Source: Hornefia porci
GTDB lineage: Bacteria > Bacillota > Clostridia > Peptostreptococcales > Anaerovoracaceae
DNA: 64,000 nt
Direction: 5' to 3'
Assembly (NCBI RefSeq): GCF_001940235.1
Contig: NZ_MJIE01000001.1
Coordinates: 2,666,001 to 2,730,000, forward strand
Shown here: piece after piece, positions 55,058 through 63,387 of the stretch
How the letters are laid out: each line of letters begins with the position of its first letter
How positions within the stretch are numbered: the first letter of the stretch is position 1
Program-made: the position numbers and the translations under genes
The notes under the pieces: generated by a model
The model's input: only the letters and a program-made list of their open reading frames with translations
Database searches by the model: none
What the model was told of the DNA's origin: nothing

Positions 55058-58000
55058 ATGACAGACTGGACACCACAGCAGAAGACAACCATTGACGAAC
55101 GGGATCGGAACATCCTGGTGGCGGCAGCCGCAGGATCCGGCAAGACCGCGGTCCTTGTGGAACGAATTCGAAAGATGGTGACGGAAGAGAATGTCTCCAT
55201 TGACTCAATGCTGATCGTCACGTTCACTAACGCGGCCGCGGCGGAGATGCGGGAGAAAATCCGAAGGGCGCTGAAGGAGAAGGCCGCCACGCATCCGGAG
55301 CTGCGCCGGCAGCTGGAGCTTCTGCCTCAGGCCAGCATCAGCACCTTTCATGCCTTTGCTCTGGAGGTGATCCGGCGATTCTTCTATCAGATCGACCGGG
55401 AACCTGATTTTACCATCTGTGATGAGGCACAGAGCGCGGTGATTCAGGAGGAGGCGCTGGACGAGCTTCTGGAGGCGGCCTTCGACGGAGCAGAGAAGGA
55501 GTTTTTCGAGTTTCTGGACTGGTACGGCTCTGAGCGCGGCAACGATGCGATTCGCGCTATGATACAGAATCTGTACCGAAGCCTGATGGCGCTTCCGGAT
55601 CCGTTCGGAACGCTCGAGGAAAAGATCCGGGAGCTGTCTCTGTCTCCGGAGGAGTATCGTCAGACGAAGGCGATGCAGTTTCTGAATGCTGTTATTCTGA
55701 AGGATATGGAAGAGGCGGAGGAGGCGACCCTCGCGGCGCAGGAGTTGCTGGGGCAGGCGGGACTCGAGCGCCTGGCAGATAAATTCCGTCCGGACACTGA
55801 GGCGCATGAGACGATGCGGGACATGGCGGAGCACGGGGACTACAAAGGACTTCGGGAGCATCTGAGCGGTTTCCGGTGGACCTCGATACGGGCGAAGAAG
55901 GAGGAAAAGGCCGACTTTGACATGCTCAACGACGAGTTCAAGGCTTACAAGGAAAAAGCGAAAAAAGCCCGGACCCGTGTGGCGGATTTCCTTAAGGAGG
56001 ATGTGGACAGCCGGATTGAAAGCGTGCGCCGGGCCGTCCCCGTAGCGCGGACCCTGCAGAAGCTGCTGAAGGAATACGACCGTATTTTCCGGGAAAAGAA
56101 GGCGGAACGAAAGCTCCTGGATTTCAGCGATATCGAGCACGACTGCCTGAAAATACTGAAAAACCCTGAAACCGCGGCGTTTTACAGAGACAGGTTCAAG
56201 TATATTTTCATCGACGAATATCAGGATACCAGCGTTCTGCAGGAGACCATCATCGGAATGATCCGCAGGGAGAATAATCTTTTCATGGTGGGAGACATCA
56301 AGCAGAGTATTTATAAATTCCGACTGGCGGAGCCGGAAATTTTCCAGTCGAAGTACGACACTTACGGGAAATGCCGGGACGGAAGCTCGATGAAGATCGA
56401 TCTGAACCGTAATTTCCGCAGCAAGCCTTCCATTCTGAGCTGGATAAATGAACGGTTCCGGTCGATTATGGAGGGCTATGACGAAGACGCCTGTCTGTAT
56501 CCGGGACTGGAGGCCGACGCCCGGTACTGCTTTGAGCCGGAGGTGAAGCTCATCGACACCTCGACCAGGGAGTACCTGGAGGACGAAGCCATCGCCGACC
56601 TGAAGAACAATGAGCTTGAGGCACTGGAGGTCTGCCGTCTCATCGAGGAGAACCTGGGGCGTGAGTATTGCGATTCCCGCACCGGTGAGCATAAGCGCCT
56701 GCGGTATCGGGATATGGTGATTCTGATGCGGTCGGTCAGCAGCAATGCGGCTGCGTATTCTGAAATCCTCCGGAGCCGCGGCGTACCGGTCTTTGTAGAC
56801 GACAGCGACGGATATTTCGATACGATGGAGATTAACGTGTTCATGAATCTGCTGGCACTGATTGACAACCAGTATCAGGATGTTCCGCTGATCAGCGTGC
56901 TGCGCTCGGAGATTTTCGAATTTTCCACCGACCAGCTTGCAGAAGTGCGTAAGCGTCAGCCTGAGGGAAGCTACGCGGATGCTTTCCGGGCCGTTGCGGA
57001 CGGAGACGATGAGTTCGCGGCGCGCTGCGGGGCGGTACTGCAGAAGCTCCGGCGCTGGAAGATCCTTTCCCGGGCGGTTCCGCTGACCGACCTCGTCTGG
57101 AGACTTCTGCTGGAAACCGGCTATTATATCGCCATGGGGGCAATGCCCAACGGAACGCAGCGTCAGGCTAATCTGCGCGCCCTCTGCGACCGGACAGAAC
57201 GCTTCGAGGAGAACGGTCAGAGTTCTCTGTACGGATTCATGCGCTATATCGACAATGTGAAGAGAAACCGGGTCAGCATCGGTCAGGTCCGCCTGCTGGG
57301 TGAAAACGACGACGTGGTGCGGATTATGACTATCCATAAGAGCAAGGGCCTGGAATTTCCGATGGTCATTGTCAGCGGCATGGGAAAGAAGCTGATGTAT
57401 TCCAGAGCGGGGGACAAGGTTTTGTTCCACAAAGACATCGGTCTCGGAATGTATCTGGAGGATCCGGAGCACAGCCTGGAGCAGCGTTCACTCCCTTATG
57501 ACATTATCATCAGCAAGATGCGGCAGGAGGAATATGAGGAACATATCCGTGTCCTCTATGTGGCGCTGACCCGCGCCCGGGATATTCTGTATCTCACCGG
57601 GACGGTCCGGAGCGAGGAGGATTATGAGAAAGGGAAAGCTGCGGGCGCCCGGGGGCAGACGGATTATCTTTCGATACTGGACAGGATGCCCCGCACGGAA
57701 TTCATCGACTGCAGGAAGCTGACGGAGCTGAGGGTGCAGGCGGAGGCGCCGGAGGGAACAAAGGACGATTCGGCGGCGGGGCCCGCTCTTGCGGAACGGG
57801 TGGAACAAAAGCTCTCCTACCGGTATCCGTATCCGGCAGCCCGGAAGCTGCGGTCCAAATATTCAGTGAGTACACTGAATGAGGAGGCGCACCGTCCGGT
57901 AGCGGCCCGGTCGGACGCGGACGAAGATCTGTATGCGGGAGATGGGGAAACTGAAAAGCCGGATCGGGACAGGGAGCCGGAGACGGTTCTTCCGGTTCCG

Positions 58001-58549
58001 AAATTTCTGCAGGAGGAGCAGAGGCTGACTGCGGCGGAAAAGGGAACCGTCTGCCATGGAATAATGGAACGGATTGATTTTCTCCGGGCTGCGGAGGAAG
58101 GGGAAGAATATATCCGGAACGCAATCGACGGGTTTGTGGAGGCGGGAATCTTCCTGGAAAACGAGCGGGAGGCGGTTCCGGTGTCTGAAATCGCCCGGTT
58201 TTTCCGGACCGGTCTGGGGGAACGGGCCGTCGCGGCCGCGAGGAGGGGAATGCTTTACAGGGAGCAGCCCTTTGACCTGATGATGGAGCGGGACGGAGAG
58301 AATATCATCGTACAGGGAATAATAGACTGTTATTTTGTGGAGGATGGAAAGATCGTTCTTCTGGATTACAAGACGAACCGGGTAAATCCCCGCGTACCGT
58401 TTGAGGAAGAACGGAAACGTATTTCAGAAATGTATCGGGAACAGCTGAGAATTTACGCCCGTGCGCTGGAGGAAGGCGGCGGGCGCAGCGTCGGAGAGGC
58501 GTATCTGTATCTGTTCTCAGTGGGAAAAGTGATAGGAGTGAGTCTATGA
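55058..58549 (+). CDS. addA: Helicase-nuclease subunit AddA (RexA)
   Basis: 1,163 residues. UvrD-like 3'-5' helicase with a C-terminal RecB-family nuclease: Walker A VAAAAGSGKTAVLVERI (21-37), LIVTFTNAAAAEMREKI, DEYQDTS box in FIFIDEYQDTSVLQ, MTIHKSKGLEFPMVIV and the nuclease motif KIVLLDYKTNRV near the C-terminus. Processes double-strand breaks with AddB. The start is ATG 55058 after CGGAGGAGCC. addB, which normally precedes it directly, is absent: gpmI lies there on the other strand. It overlaps the patatin gene by four bases. Confidence 0.95.
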   Translation: MTDWTPQQKTTIDERDRNILVAAAAGSGKTAVLVERIRKMVTEENVSIDSMLIVTFTNAAAAEMREKIRRALKEKAATHPELRRQLELLPQASISTFHAFALEVIRRFFYQIDREPDFTICDEAQSAVIQEEALDELLEAAFDGAEKEFFEFLDWYGSERGNDAIRAMIQNLYRSLMALPDPFGTLEEKIRELSLSPEEYRQTKAMQFLNAVILKDMEEAEEATLAAQELLGQAGLERLADKFRPDTEAHETMRDMAEHGDYKGLREHLSGFRWTSIRAKKEEKADFDMLNDEFKAYKEKAKKARTRVADFLKEDVDSRIESVRRAVPVARTLQKLLKEYDRIFREKKAERKLLDFSDIEHDCLKILKNPETAAFYRDRFKYIFIDEYQDTSVLQETIIGMIRRENNLFMVGDIKQSIYKFRLAEPEIFQSKYDTYGKCRDGSSMKIDLNRNFRSKPSILSWINERFRSIMEGYDEDACLYPGLEADARYCFEPEVKLIDTSTREYLEDEAIADLKNNELEALEVCRLIEENLGREYCDSRTGEHKRLRYRDMVILMRSVSSNAAAYSEILRSRGVPVFVDDSDGYFDTMEINVFMNLLALIDNQYQDVPLISVLRSEIFEFSTDQLAEVRKRQPEGSYADAFRAVADGDDEFAARCGAVLQKLRRWKILSRAVPLTDLVWRLLLETGYYIAMGAMPNGTQRQANLRALCDRTERFEENGQSSLYGFMRYIDNVKRNRVSIGQVRLLGENDDVVRIMTIHKSKGLEFPMVIVSGMGKKLMYSRAGDKVLFHKDIGLGMYLEDPEHSLEQRSLPYDIIISKMRQEEYEEHIRVLYVALTRARDILYLTGTVRSEEDYEKGKAAGARGQTDYLSILDRMPRTEFIDCRKLTELRVQAEAPEGTKDDSAAGPALAERVEQKLSYRYPYPAARKLRSKYSVSTLNEEAHRPVAARSDADEDLYAGDGETEKPDRDREPETVLPVPKFLQEEQRLTAAEKGTVCHGIMERIDFLRAAEEGEEYIRNAIDGFVEAGIFLENEREAVPVSEIARFFRTGLGERAVAAARRGMLYREQPFDLMMERDGENIIVQGIIDCYFVEDGKIVLLDYKTNRVNPRVPFEEERKRISEMYREQLRIYARALEEGGGRSVGEAYLYLFSVGKVIGVSL

Positions 58550-59394
58550 GCGTTGGTTTGGTAGTGGAAGGCGGCGGCATGCGGGGCATCTTTGCGGCCG
58601 GAGTGCTGGATTATCTGATGGATCAGGAGATCGTTTTTCCGAACATCATCGGCGTGTCGTCCGGAGCGACCCACGCGTGCAGCTATGCGTCGGGACAGCG
58701 GGGCAGAGCCTTTGAGGCCTTTACGGATTTCCTGGATGATCCGGAATTCTGCAGCGTCAGGAATCTGCGGAAAACAGGAGATTATTACAGCGTGGATTTT
58801 GTCTACCATAAAATCCCGGAGGAGCTGTATCCCCTGGATCAGGAGGGGATGGAGAAGAGAGGCGTCTGTTTCCGGGTCGTGACGACCAATTGCATCACCG
58901 GAAAAGCGGAGTATCCGCAGGTGAGTGACCTGCGGACGGATCTGGAATATATCCGGGCCTCCAGCGCGCAGCCGCTGGCGGCCAGAATGGTGCCGATAGA
59001 CGGTTATGTCTATATGGACGGCGCCGCGGCGGATGCGATTCCGGTTCGCTATACGCTGGAAAACAATGAAAAGGCGGTAGTGATTCTGACGCAGCCGGAG
59101 GGCTACCGGAAAAATCCCCTGCAGCCGCTGATGCCGATGCTTAGGGCCAGGTACCGCCGGTATCCTCGGTTCCTGGAGACGCTGGCGGAGAGTAACAGGA
59201 ATTATAACCGCACTCTGGACTATCTGGACGAGCAGATTGAGGCCGGAAAGGCGTTTGTCATCGCGCCGATGGGCCCGCTGAATATCGCGCCGACCCAGAA
59301 GGACCGCAGGAAGCTGAAGAGAGCCTATGACGAGGGATATTTTGTTGCGGAGGGCCTGGGCGAAAAACTGAAGGAATTCATCGGTGATATGTGA
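58546..59394 (+). CDS. Patatin-like phospholipase
   Basis: 282 residues. Patatin fold with oxyanion loop GGGMRG (9-14), nucleophile Ser38 in GVSSG (36-40) and catalytic Asp158 in the DGA motif (YMDGAAADAIP). The catalytic dyad is complete, so it is probably an active lipid acyl hydrolase of the RssA/YlbK type, cytoplasmic or membrane-associated. Coupled to addA by the ATGA overlap; there is no evident functional link. Confidence 0.92.
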   Translation: MSVGLVVEGGGMRGIFAAGVLDYLMDQEIVFPNIIGVSSGATHACSYASGQRGRAFEAFTDFLDDPEFCSVRNLRKTGDYYSVDFVYHKIPEELYPLDQEGMEKRGVCFRVVTTNCITGKAEYPQVSDLRTDLEYIRASSAQPLAARMVPIDGYVYMDGAAADAIPVRYTLENNEKAVVILTQPEGYRKNPLQPLMPMLRARYRRYPRFLETLAESNRNYNRTLDYLDEQIEAGKAFVIAPMGPLNIAPTQKDRRKLKRAYDEGYFVAEGLGEKLKEFIGDM

Positions 59395-60214
59395 AATGGA
59401 CAGGACAAATGAGCGCAGCAGCACGCGCGACGGCGGGCAGGGCACGAACGACAGCAGCACGCGCGACGAGCGCGGGGAACTGATGGAACTGACGCTGAAG
59501 CCCGTCGCTTATATCGAATCGGATTTTCATGAGAAATTCGGTATTCCAAGGCAGTCCGGACTGGCGTCTGAACTCACGGCAACGGTTGTGTTTACGTCGG
59601 AATTCCGATCGCCGGAAGCGGTACGGGGGCTTTCGGAATATTCGTATCTGTGGCTGATCTGGGGATTCCACGCGAATTCCCCGCGAAAGGACGGGAAGAT
59701 GTGGTCGCCTACGGTGCGTCCGCCGCGCCTGGGCGGAAATACGCGAGTGGGAGTTTTTGCCACCCGCTCTCCCAACCGGCCCAATCCCATCGGGCTGTCT
59801 TCTGTGCGGATCCGGTCAGTAGACGCCGCCGCGGGGCGGATTCTGGTGAGCGGCGCGGATCTTCTGGACGGCACGCCGATTTATGATCTGAAGCCCTATG
59901 TTCCATATGTCGATTCTCATCCTGACGCACCGGGAGGATTTACCGACCGGATAGAATACAAAAAGCTGTCGGTGAATTTTCCGCCCGAACTGCTGAACAG
60001 AGTTGAACCGGAAAGACAGAATGGACTGATTCAGGTTCTGGAGCAGGATCCCCGGGACGCGTATGAAAAGAAGCCGGGGCACGTCTACGGAATGAGCTTT
60101 GGAGAACAGGATATTCGATTTACCGTCAGCGGAGACCGTCTGACGGTTGTGGATGTGGCTGACCGCGGCAGCCGCCGTGTGAAGCAGAGGCCTGCGGCGC
60201 ACCGCAAAAAGTGA
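59384..60214 (+). CDS. trmO: tRNA N6-methyltransferase TrmO (TsaA-like)
   Basis: Methylates N6-threonylcarbamoyladenosine at position 37 of certain tRNAs. The conserved barrel begins at MELTLKPVAYIESDFHEKFG (ATG 59483), with the SAM-site signature GVFATRSPNRPNPIGLSSVR and DLLDGTPIYDLKPYVPYVD. The start is uncertain. GTG 59384 has the better binding site (AAGGA, eight bases away) and overlaps the patatin stop; it adds 33 residues made of two copies of a 12-residue repeat (SSTRDGGQGTND, SSTRDERGELME). If translation starts at 59483 the repeats lie in the leader. Confidence 0.9.
   Translation: MICEMDRTNERSSTRDGGQGTNDSSTRDERGELMELTLKPVAYIESDFHEKFGIPRQSGLASELTATVVFTSEFRSPEAVRGLSEYSYLWLIWGFHANSPRKDGKMWSPTVRPPRLGGNTRVGVFATRSPNRPNPIGLSSVRIRSVDAAAGRILVSGADLLDGTPIYDLKPYVPYVDSHPDAPGGFTDRIEYKKLSVNFPPELLNRVEPERQNGLIQVLEQDPRDAYEKKPGHVYGMSFGEQDIRFTVSGDRLTVVDVADRGSRRVKQRPAAHRKK
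59416..59487 (+). repeat. Two degenerate copies of a 36-bp tandem repeat
   Basis: CAGCAGCACGCGCGACG occurs at 59416-59432 and again at 59452-59468, period 36 bases, so the frame is kept. The rest of each unit diverges. It lies at the junction of the patatin and trmO genes. Confidence 0.7.
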
Positions 60215-60222
60215 CTTCTGCG

Positions 60223-60300
60223 GCAAAAAACAGAGCCGCCGCATCCGCGATGAAGGTTTATGACTCTCATCATTCATTCGCGTGATGCGGCAGCTCCGCT
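60223..60300 (-). terminator. Terminator of the lysR gene
   Basis: A long hairpin: GAGCCGCCGCAT-C-CGCGATGAA on one arm and TTCATTCGCG-TG-ATGCGGCAGCTC on the other. The minus-strand transcript runs into TTTTTTG (60223-60229). It separates the convergent trmO and lysR genes. Confidence 0.7.
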
Positions 60301-60374
60301 GTTTCAGTGTGTGCTCGACAGATGAATATACCTGAAGTGCTCTGTGACAACCCGAACCCCGAAGCACGGGCGAT

Positions 60375-61226
60375 TTACATAAAATAATGCGAGGCGTATT
60401 CAAAGAATTCATCCTTCAGCGGTTTATCGGCAACCGCTTCATTGTTTTCCAGATAGATGGTCCGCTCGCATTGAGGTCCGTCGATGGACAGCAGGTGCAC
60501 CTGGTCAGACTTCTGTGACCAGCTTCTGACCGGCCAGAACCCGATTCCAAGTCCGGAGGCGATCATCCCCTCCAGCGCCTCCACGCTGCCGGAGGAGTAG
60601 ATGATGTGTGGCCGGAAGGACACCATCTGGCAGTATCCGTTCAGGAACGCGCTGAACTGACCGTTCTCCTCGGGGAAGATGAAATCCATTCCCTTCAGTT
60701 CATTCAGGCTGACTGAGTCCTGATGTGCCAGAGGATGACTTTTACTGACCGCGATCATCACCGGCTCGGAAAGGAGCGGTACGCTCTTCACGTATCTCAG
60801 TTTTTCCGAAGCTGAGGTAATGCGGATATCCCAGCTCATATCGTTTTCGCCCGCATCAGACAGCCGGAACATCGCCTGTGTATGGCTGGTGCGGAAATCG
60901 TTGATTACATCCAGAAACAGCTGGGGGACAGACTGGAGATTCAGGTGAATAACGCTGTGTTCAGTGTTCTTTTCACGTGCGATACTTTCGGACATATCGT
61001 CCAGCGCCCGGATCAGAGGAGCAGCCTTCTCATACAGCCGTTTTCCGTCTGCCGTCAGAACGATATTGCGGCCCTTGCGCTCGAACAGGCGGATTCCCAA
61101 CTCGTTGCTGAGACGCTTGACTGCCTGGCTGATGGCCGGCTCGGCCACATGCAGTTCTTCGGCGGCGCGGGTCATGTTCTGGTATTTCGCAACTGCGATA
61201 AAATATCGGATTCTGTTATACTCCAT
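60375..61226 (-). CDS. LysR-family transcriptional regulator
   Basis: 283 residues. N-terminal winged helix-turn-helix (MEYNRIRYFIAVAKYQNMTR, then AAEELHVAEPAISQAVKRLS, 1-58) and a substrate-binding sensor domain (about 90-280). ATG 61226 after GGAGAGAAGCA. LysR regulators often control a neighbouring gene; the nearest is the NhaC antiporter, transcribed in the same direction upstream of it, but a terminator lies between. Effector unknown. Confidence 0.92.
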   Translation of the reverse strand: MEYNRIRYFIAVAKYQNMTRAAEELHVAEPAISQAVKRLSNELGIRLFERKGRNIVLTADGKRLYEKAAPLIRALDDMSESIAREKNTEHSVIHLNLQSVPQLFLDVINDFRTSHTQAMFRLSDAGENDMSWDIRITSASEKLRYVKSVPLLSEPVMIAVSKSHPLAHQDSVSLNELKGMDFIFPEENGQFSAFLNGYCQMVSFRPHIIYSSGSVEALEGMIASGLGIGFWPVRSWSQKSDQVHLLSIDGPQCERTIYLENNEAVADKPLKDEFFEYASHYFM

Positions 61227-61555
61227 TGCTTCTCTCCACTTTTTCTGCTTTTTCCTGACGGACTTCAGCGATACCGGAACATTCGGTTTCCGCGTTCGCC
61301 CGGCGCTGACGACAGTTTGGAAGTGCCGGAACAGACGTGATTATCGTCCGTGTCGTTTTTTGGTTGTCCTCGGATTAATTTAATTATGTCATAATGTTCT
61401 TAATATGTCCTTATCTAATTATTAATAATTCTTAATTAGTGCCTGCCCATCAGATCCGTCGGACCTGACGGGCGCTGACGGCAGGCCGCCGGCAGTGCCG
61501 CGGCGCGTCATTCAACGGCAGTGTGCGCCGGCAGCATTTGAACTGTCGATATGAC
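61227..61555. other. lysR leader and intergenic region
   Basis: No gene seen. An AT-rich part (about 61370-61440) contains a perfect dyad CTAATTA-N11-TAATTAG (61415-61439), the size of a LysR-type operator (TA-N-TA spacing), and is the probable lysR promoter. A GC-rich stretch at 61450-61545 can fold but has no coding character. Confidence 0.5.
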
Positions 61556-61592
61556 AAAAAGAAGAGGACTGCCGTTATGACAGTCCGCCTTC
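61556..61592 (-). terminator. Intrinsic terminator of the nhaC gene
   Basis: Minus strand: GAAGGCGGACTG pairs with CAGTCCTCTTC across a TCATAACGG loop, then TTTTTG. Ends the antiporter transcript 37 bases after its stop. Confidence 0.8.
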
Positions 61593-61628
61593 TTTGGATT
61601 TTCTTTTATTTTACTTGCGACTGATAAA

Positions 61629-63254
61629 TTATGCTTCCAGGTTGGCAAGAGCTTCCTGCTTTTCCTTCTCTCTGGCCTGCATAACCTTTTCGTATTCTTC
61701 GTCGGTCATCTTCATCATGGTGATGCCGGTGAATCCGTAGAAGATGGAAACGAGCGGATTGATCAGGTTCAGGAACGCATAGCGTCCATAGCCTCCGCCC
61801 GGGCCGCCCCAGGTCTTGACGCCCAGGAACTTCTGCATCGTAGCGCCGCAGGTGTTCCACGGGACGAGGCAGGATGTGATTGTACCGGAGTCTTCCAGTA
61901 CACGGGAGAGGTTTCTCGGTGCCAGACGTCTGTCCTCATAGGTTTCCTTGTACATTCTGCCCGGCAGAACGAGGGACAGGTACTGGTCTCCGGCGATAAC
62001 GTTCATAATGATGCAACTGATAACGGTAACGGTAACCAGTCCGCCGGTTCCCTTTGCAAAGTGCAGCAGGGACTGTGCGATTTCGCCCAGCATTCCGGAG
62101 GCGTCCATGATGCCTCCGAAGCACATTGCGCAGAGGATCAGGTTGATGGTCCACATCATGGAATCCATACCGCCCTTGTCGTCAATCAGTTTATCAATAT
62201 TGTATTCGCCGATGATGGCGTTGCTCAGACCCTGCTCTTTAGCAAGAGCTGCGAAGTCTCCGGCGTCCATTGCCAGGAAACTGTCCGCATCGTAGGATGC
62301 GATCTGATCCGCCAGTTTGTCCTGTGCCTGTGTGTAAGCGTCGGTGAATCCCGGTACGGAATAACCGTAGTGCAGGAGTCCCGGCCACTCAGCCAGACTG
62401 ATTCCGTTGAAGATGGAGCCGATCAGCATACCGGCAACGATACCGCCCATGATGCCCGGGATCGCAGGGATCTTCAGAGCAACGATGATGATAACCAGAA
62501 TCGGCGGGATCAGCATCCACAGGTTCAGCTTGAAGTTGATCAGGCAGGCCTGTCTCATCGGTTCAACGATGTCCAGGTTGTTTCCGCTTGCTCTCATACC
62601 CAGAATCAGGTAGATGACCAGAGCGATGATCAGAGACGGCGTAACCGTGTAGACCATGTGGCGAATGTGATCGAACAGCGTGGCGCCCGCCATGGCAGGA
62701 GCCAGATTGGTGGTGTCAGACAGCGGCGACATCTTGTCTCCGAAATAAGCGCCGGAGACGACAGCGCCGGCTGCCATGCTGGACGGGATTCCGAGACCCG
62801 TCGCAACACCGATCAGTGCGATACCGATGGTTCCGGCGGTGGTCCAGGAAGAACCGGTCGCCAGAGATACGATACAGCAGAGCAGACAGGCTGCGAACAG
62901 GAAGATGCTCGGCTTCAGAATCAGCAGTCCGTAGTAGATCATCGCGGGAACGACGCCCGCGGCGACCCAGCATCCGATCAGCAGACCGACCTCAGCGAGG
63001 ATCAGAATGGCCTGCATGGAGCGGTTGATGGAAGCCAGCATGCCGGCCTCCAGGAATGACCATTTGTAGCCGTTCAGAGCGGCCACAATCGCGGCAAATG
63101 TCGCAGAAGTAAGAAGTGCGATGTGTACCTCGCCATAGTCACAGGCGAGTGCATCCCCAAATAATTTTCCAAGGATGCCCAGACAATACATTAATACGAT
63201 CAACGTGAAGAAGAAACATAATAATGCTTGCCATAGAGGTATCTTTCTACCCAT
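61629..63254 (-). CDS. Na+/H+ antiporter NhaC family protein
   Basis: 541 residues with about 12 spans. NhaC family marks include VVSGAYFGDKMSPLSDTTNLAPA, GSSWTTAGTIGIALIGVATG, CFGGIMDASGMLGEIAQ, VIAGDQYLSLVLPGRMYKE and LVPWNTCGATMQKFLG. Exchanges Na+ (or a related cation or amine) for H+; some members are malate/lactate or lysine exchangers. The ATG follows GAGGAGGACTTATT. Transcribed alone. Confidence 0.92.
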   Translation of the reverse strand: MGRKIPLWQALLCFFFTLIVLMYCLGILGKLFGDALACDYGEVHIALLTSATFAAIVAALNGYKWSFLEAGMLASINRSMQAILILAEVGLLIGCWVAAGVVPAMIYYGLLILKPSIFLFAACLLCCIVSLATGSSWTTAGTIGIALIGVATGLGIPSSMAAGAVVSGAYFGDKMSPLSDTTNLAPAMAGATLFDHIRHMVYTVTPSLIIALVIYLILGMRASGNNLDIVEPMRQACLINFKLNLWMLIPPILVIIIVALKIPAIPGIMGGIVAGMLIGSIFNGISLAEWPGLLHYGYSVPGFTDAYTQAQDKLADQIASYDADSFLAMDAGDFAALAKEQGLSNAIIGEYNIDKLIDDKGGMDSMMWTINLILCAMCFGGIMDASGMLGEIAQSLLHFAKGTGGLVTVTVISCIIMNVIAGDQYLSLVLPGRMYKETYEDRRLAPRNLSRVLEDSGTITSCLVPWNTCGATMQKFLGVKTWGGPGGGYGRYAFLNLINPLVSIFYGFTGITMMKMTDEEYEKVMQAREKEKQEALANLEA

Positions 63255-63286
63255 AATAAGTCCTCCTCAATAAGACAAGTAAAATA

Positions 63287-63333
63287 AAAAACCCATAAAC
63301 AATTACAATACTAAGTATATTCTCATGGGTTTT
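63287..63333. terminator. Bidirectional hairpin with A/T tails after the histidine kinase gene
   Basis: AAAACCCAT (63287-63295) pairs with ATGGGTTTT (63325-63333), with T-runs on both strands. It ends the kinase transcript on the minus strand. The nhaC promoter must overlap or lie inside it (only about 30 bases remain before its start codon region). Confidence 0.65.
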
Positions 63334-63387
63334 CATATTCCAATATCAATTAATAATCAAAGTTTTCTGAACGGTAATTTTCCGTTA

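Noticed and set aside
55205..57472. 755-codon minus-strand frame inside addA
   Set aside because: Antisense shadow of a well-conserved helicase.
59416..59487. Short tandem repeat considered as a CRISPR array
   Set aside because: Only two units, no spacers and no cas genes; it lies in or next to a coding frame.
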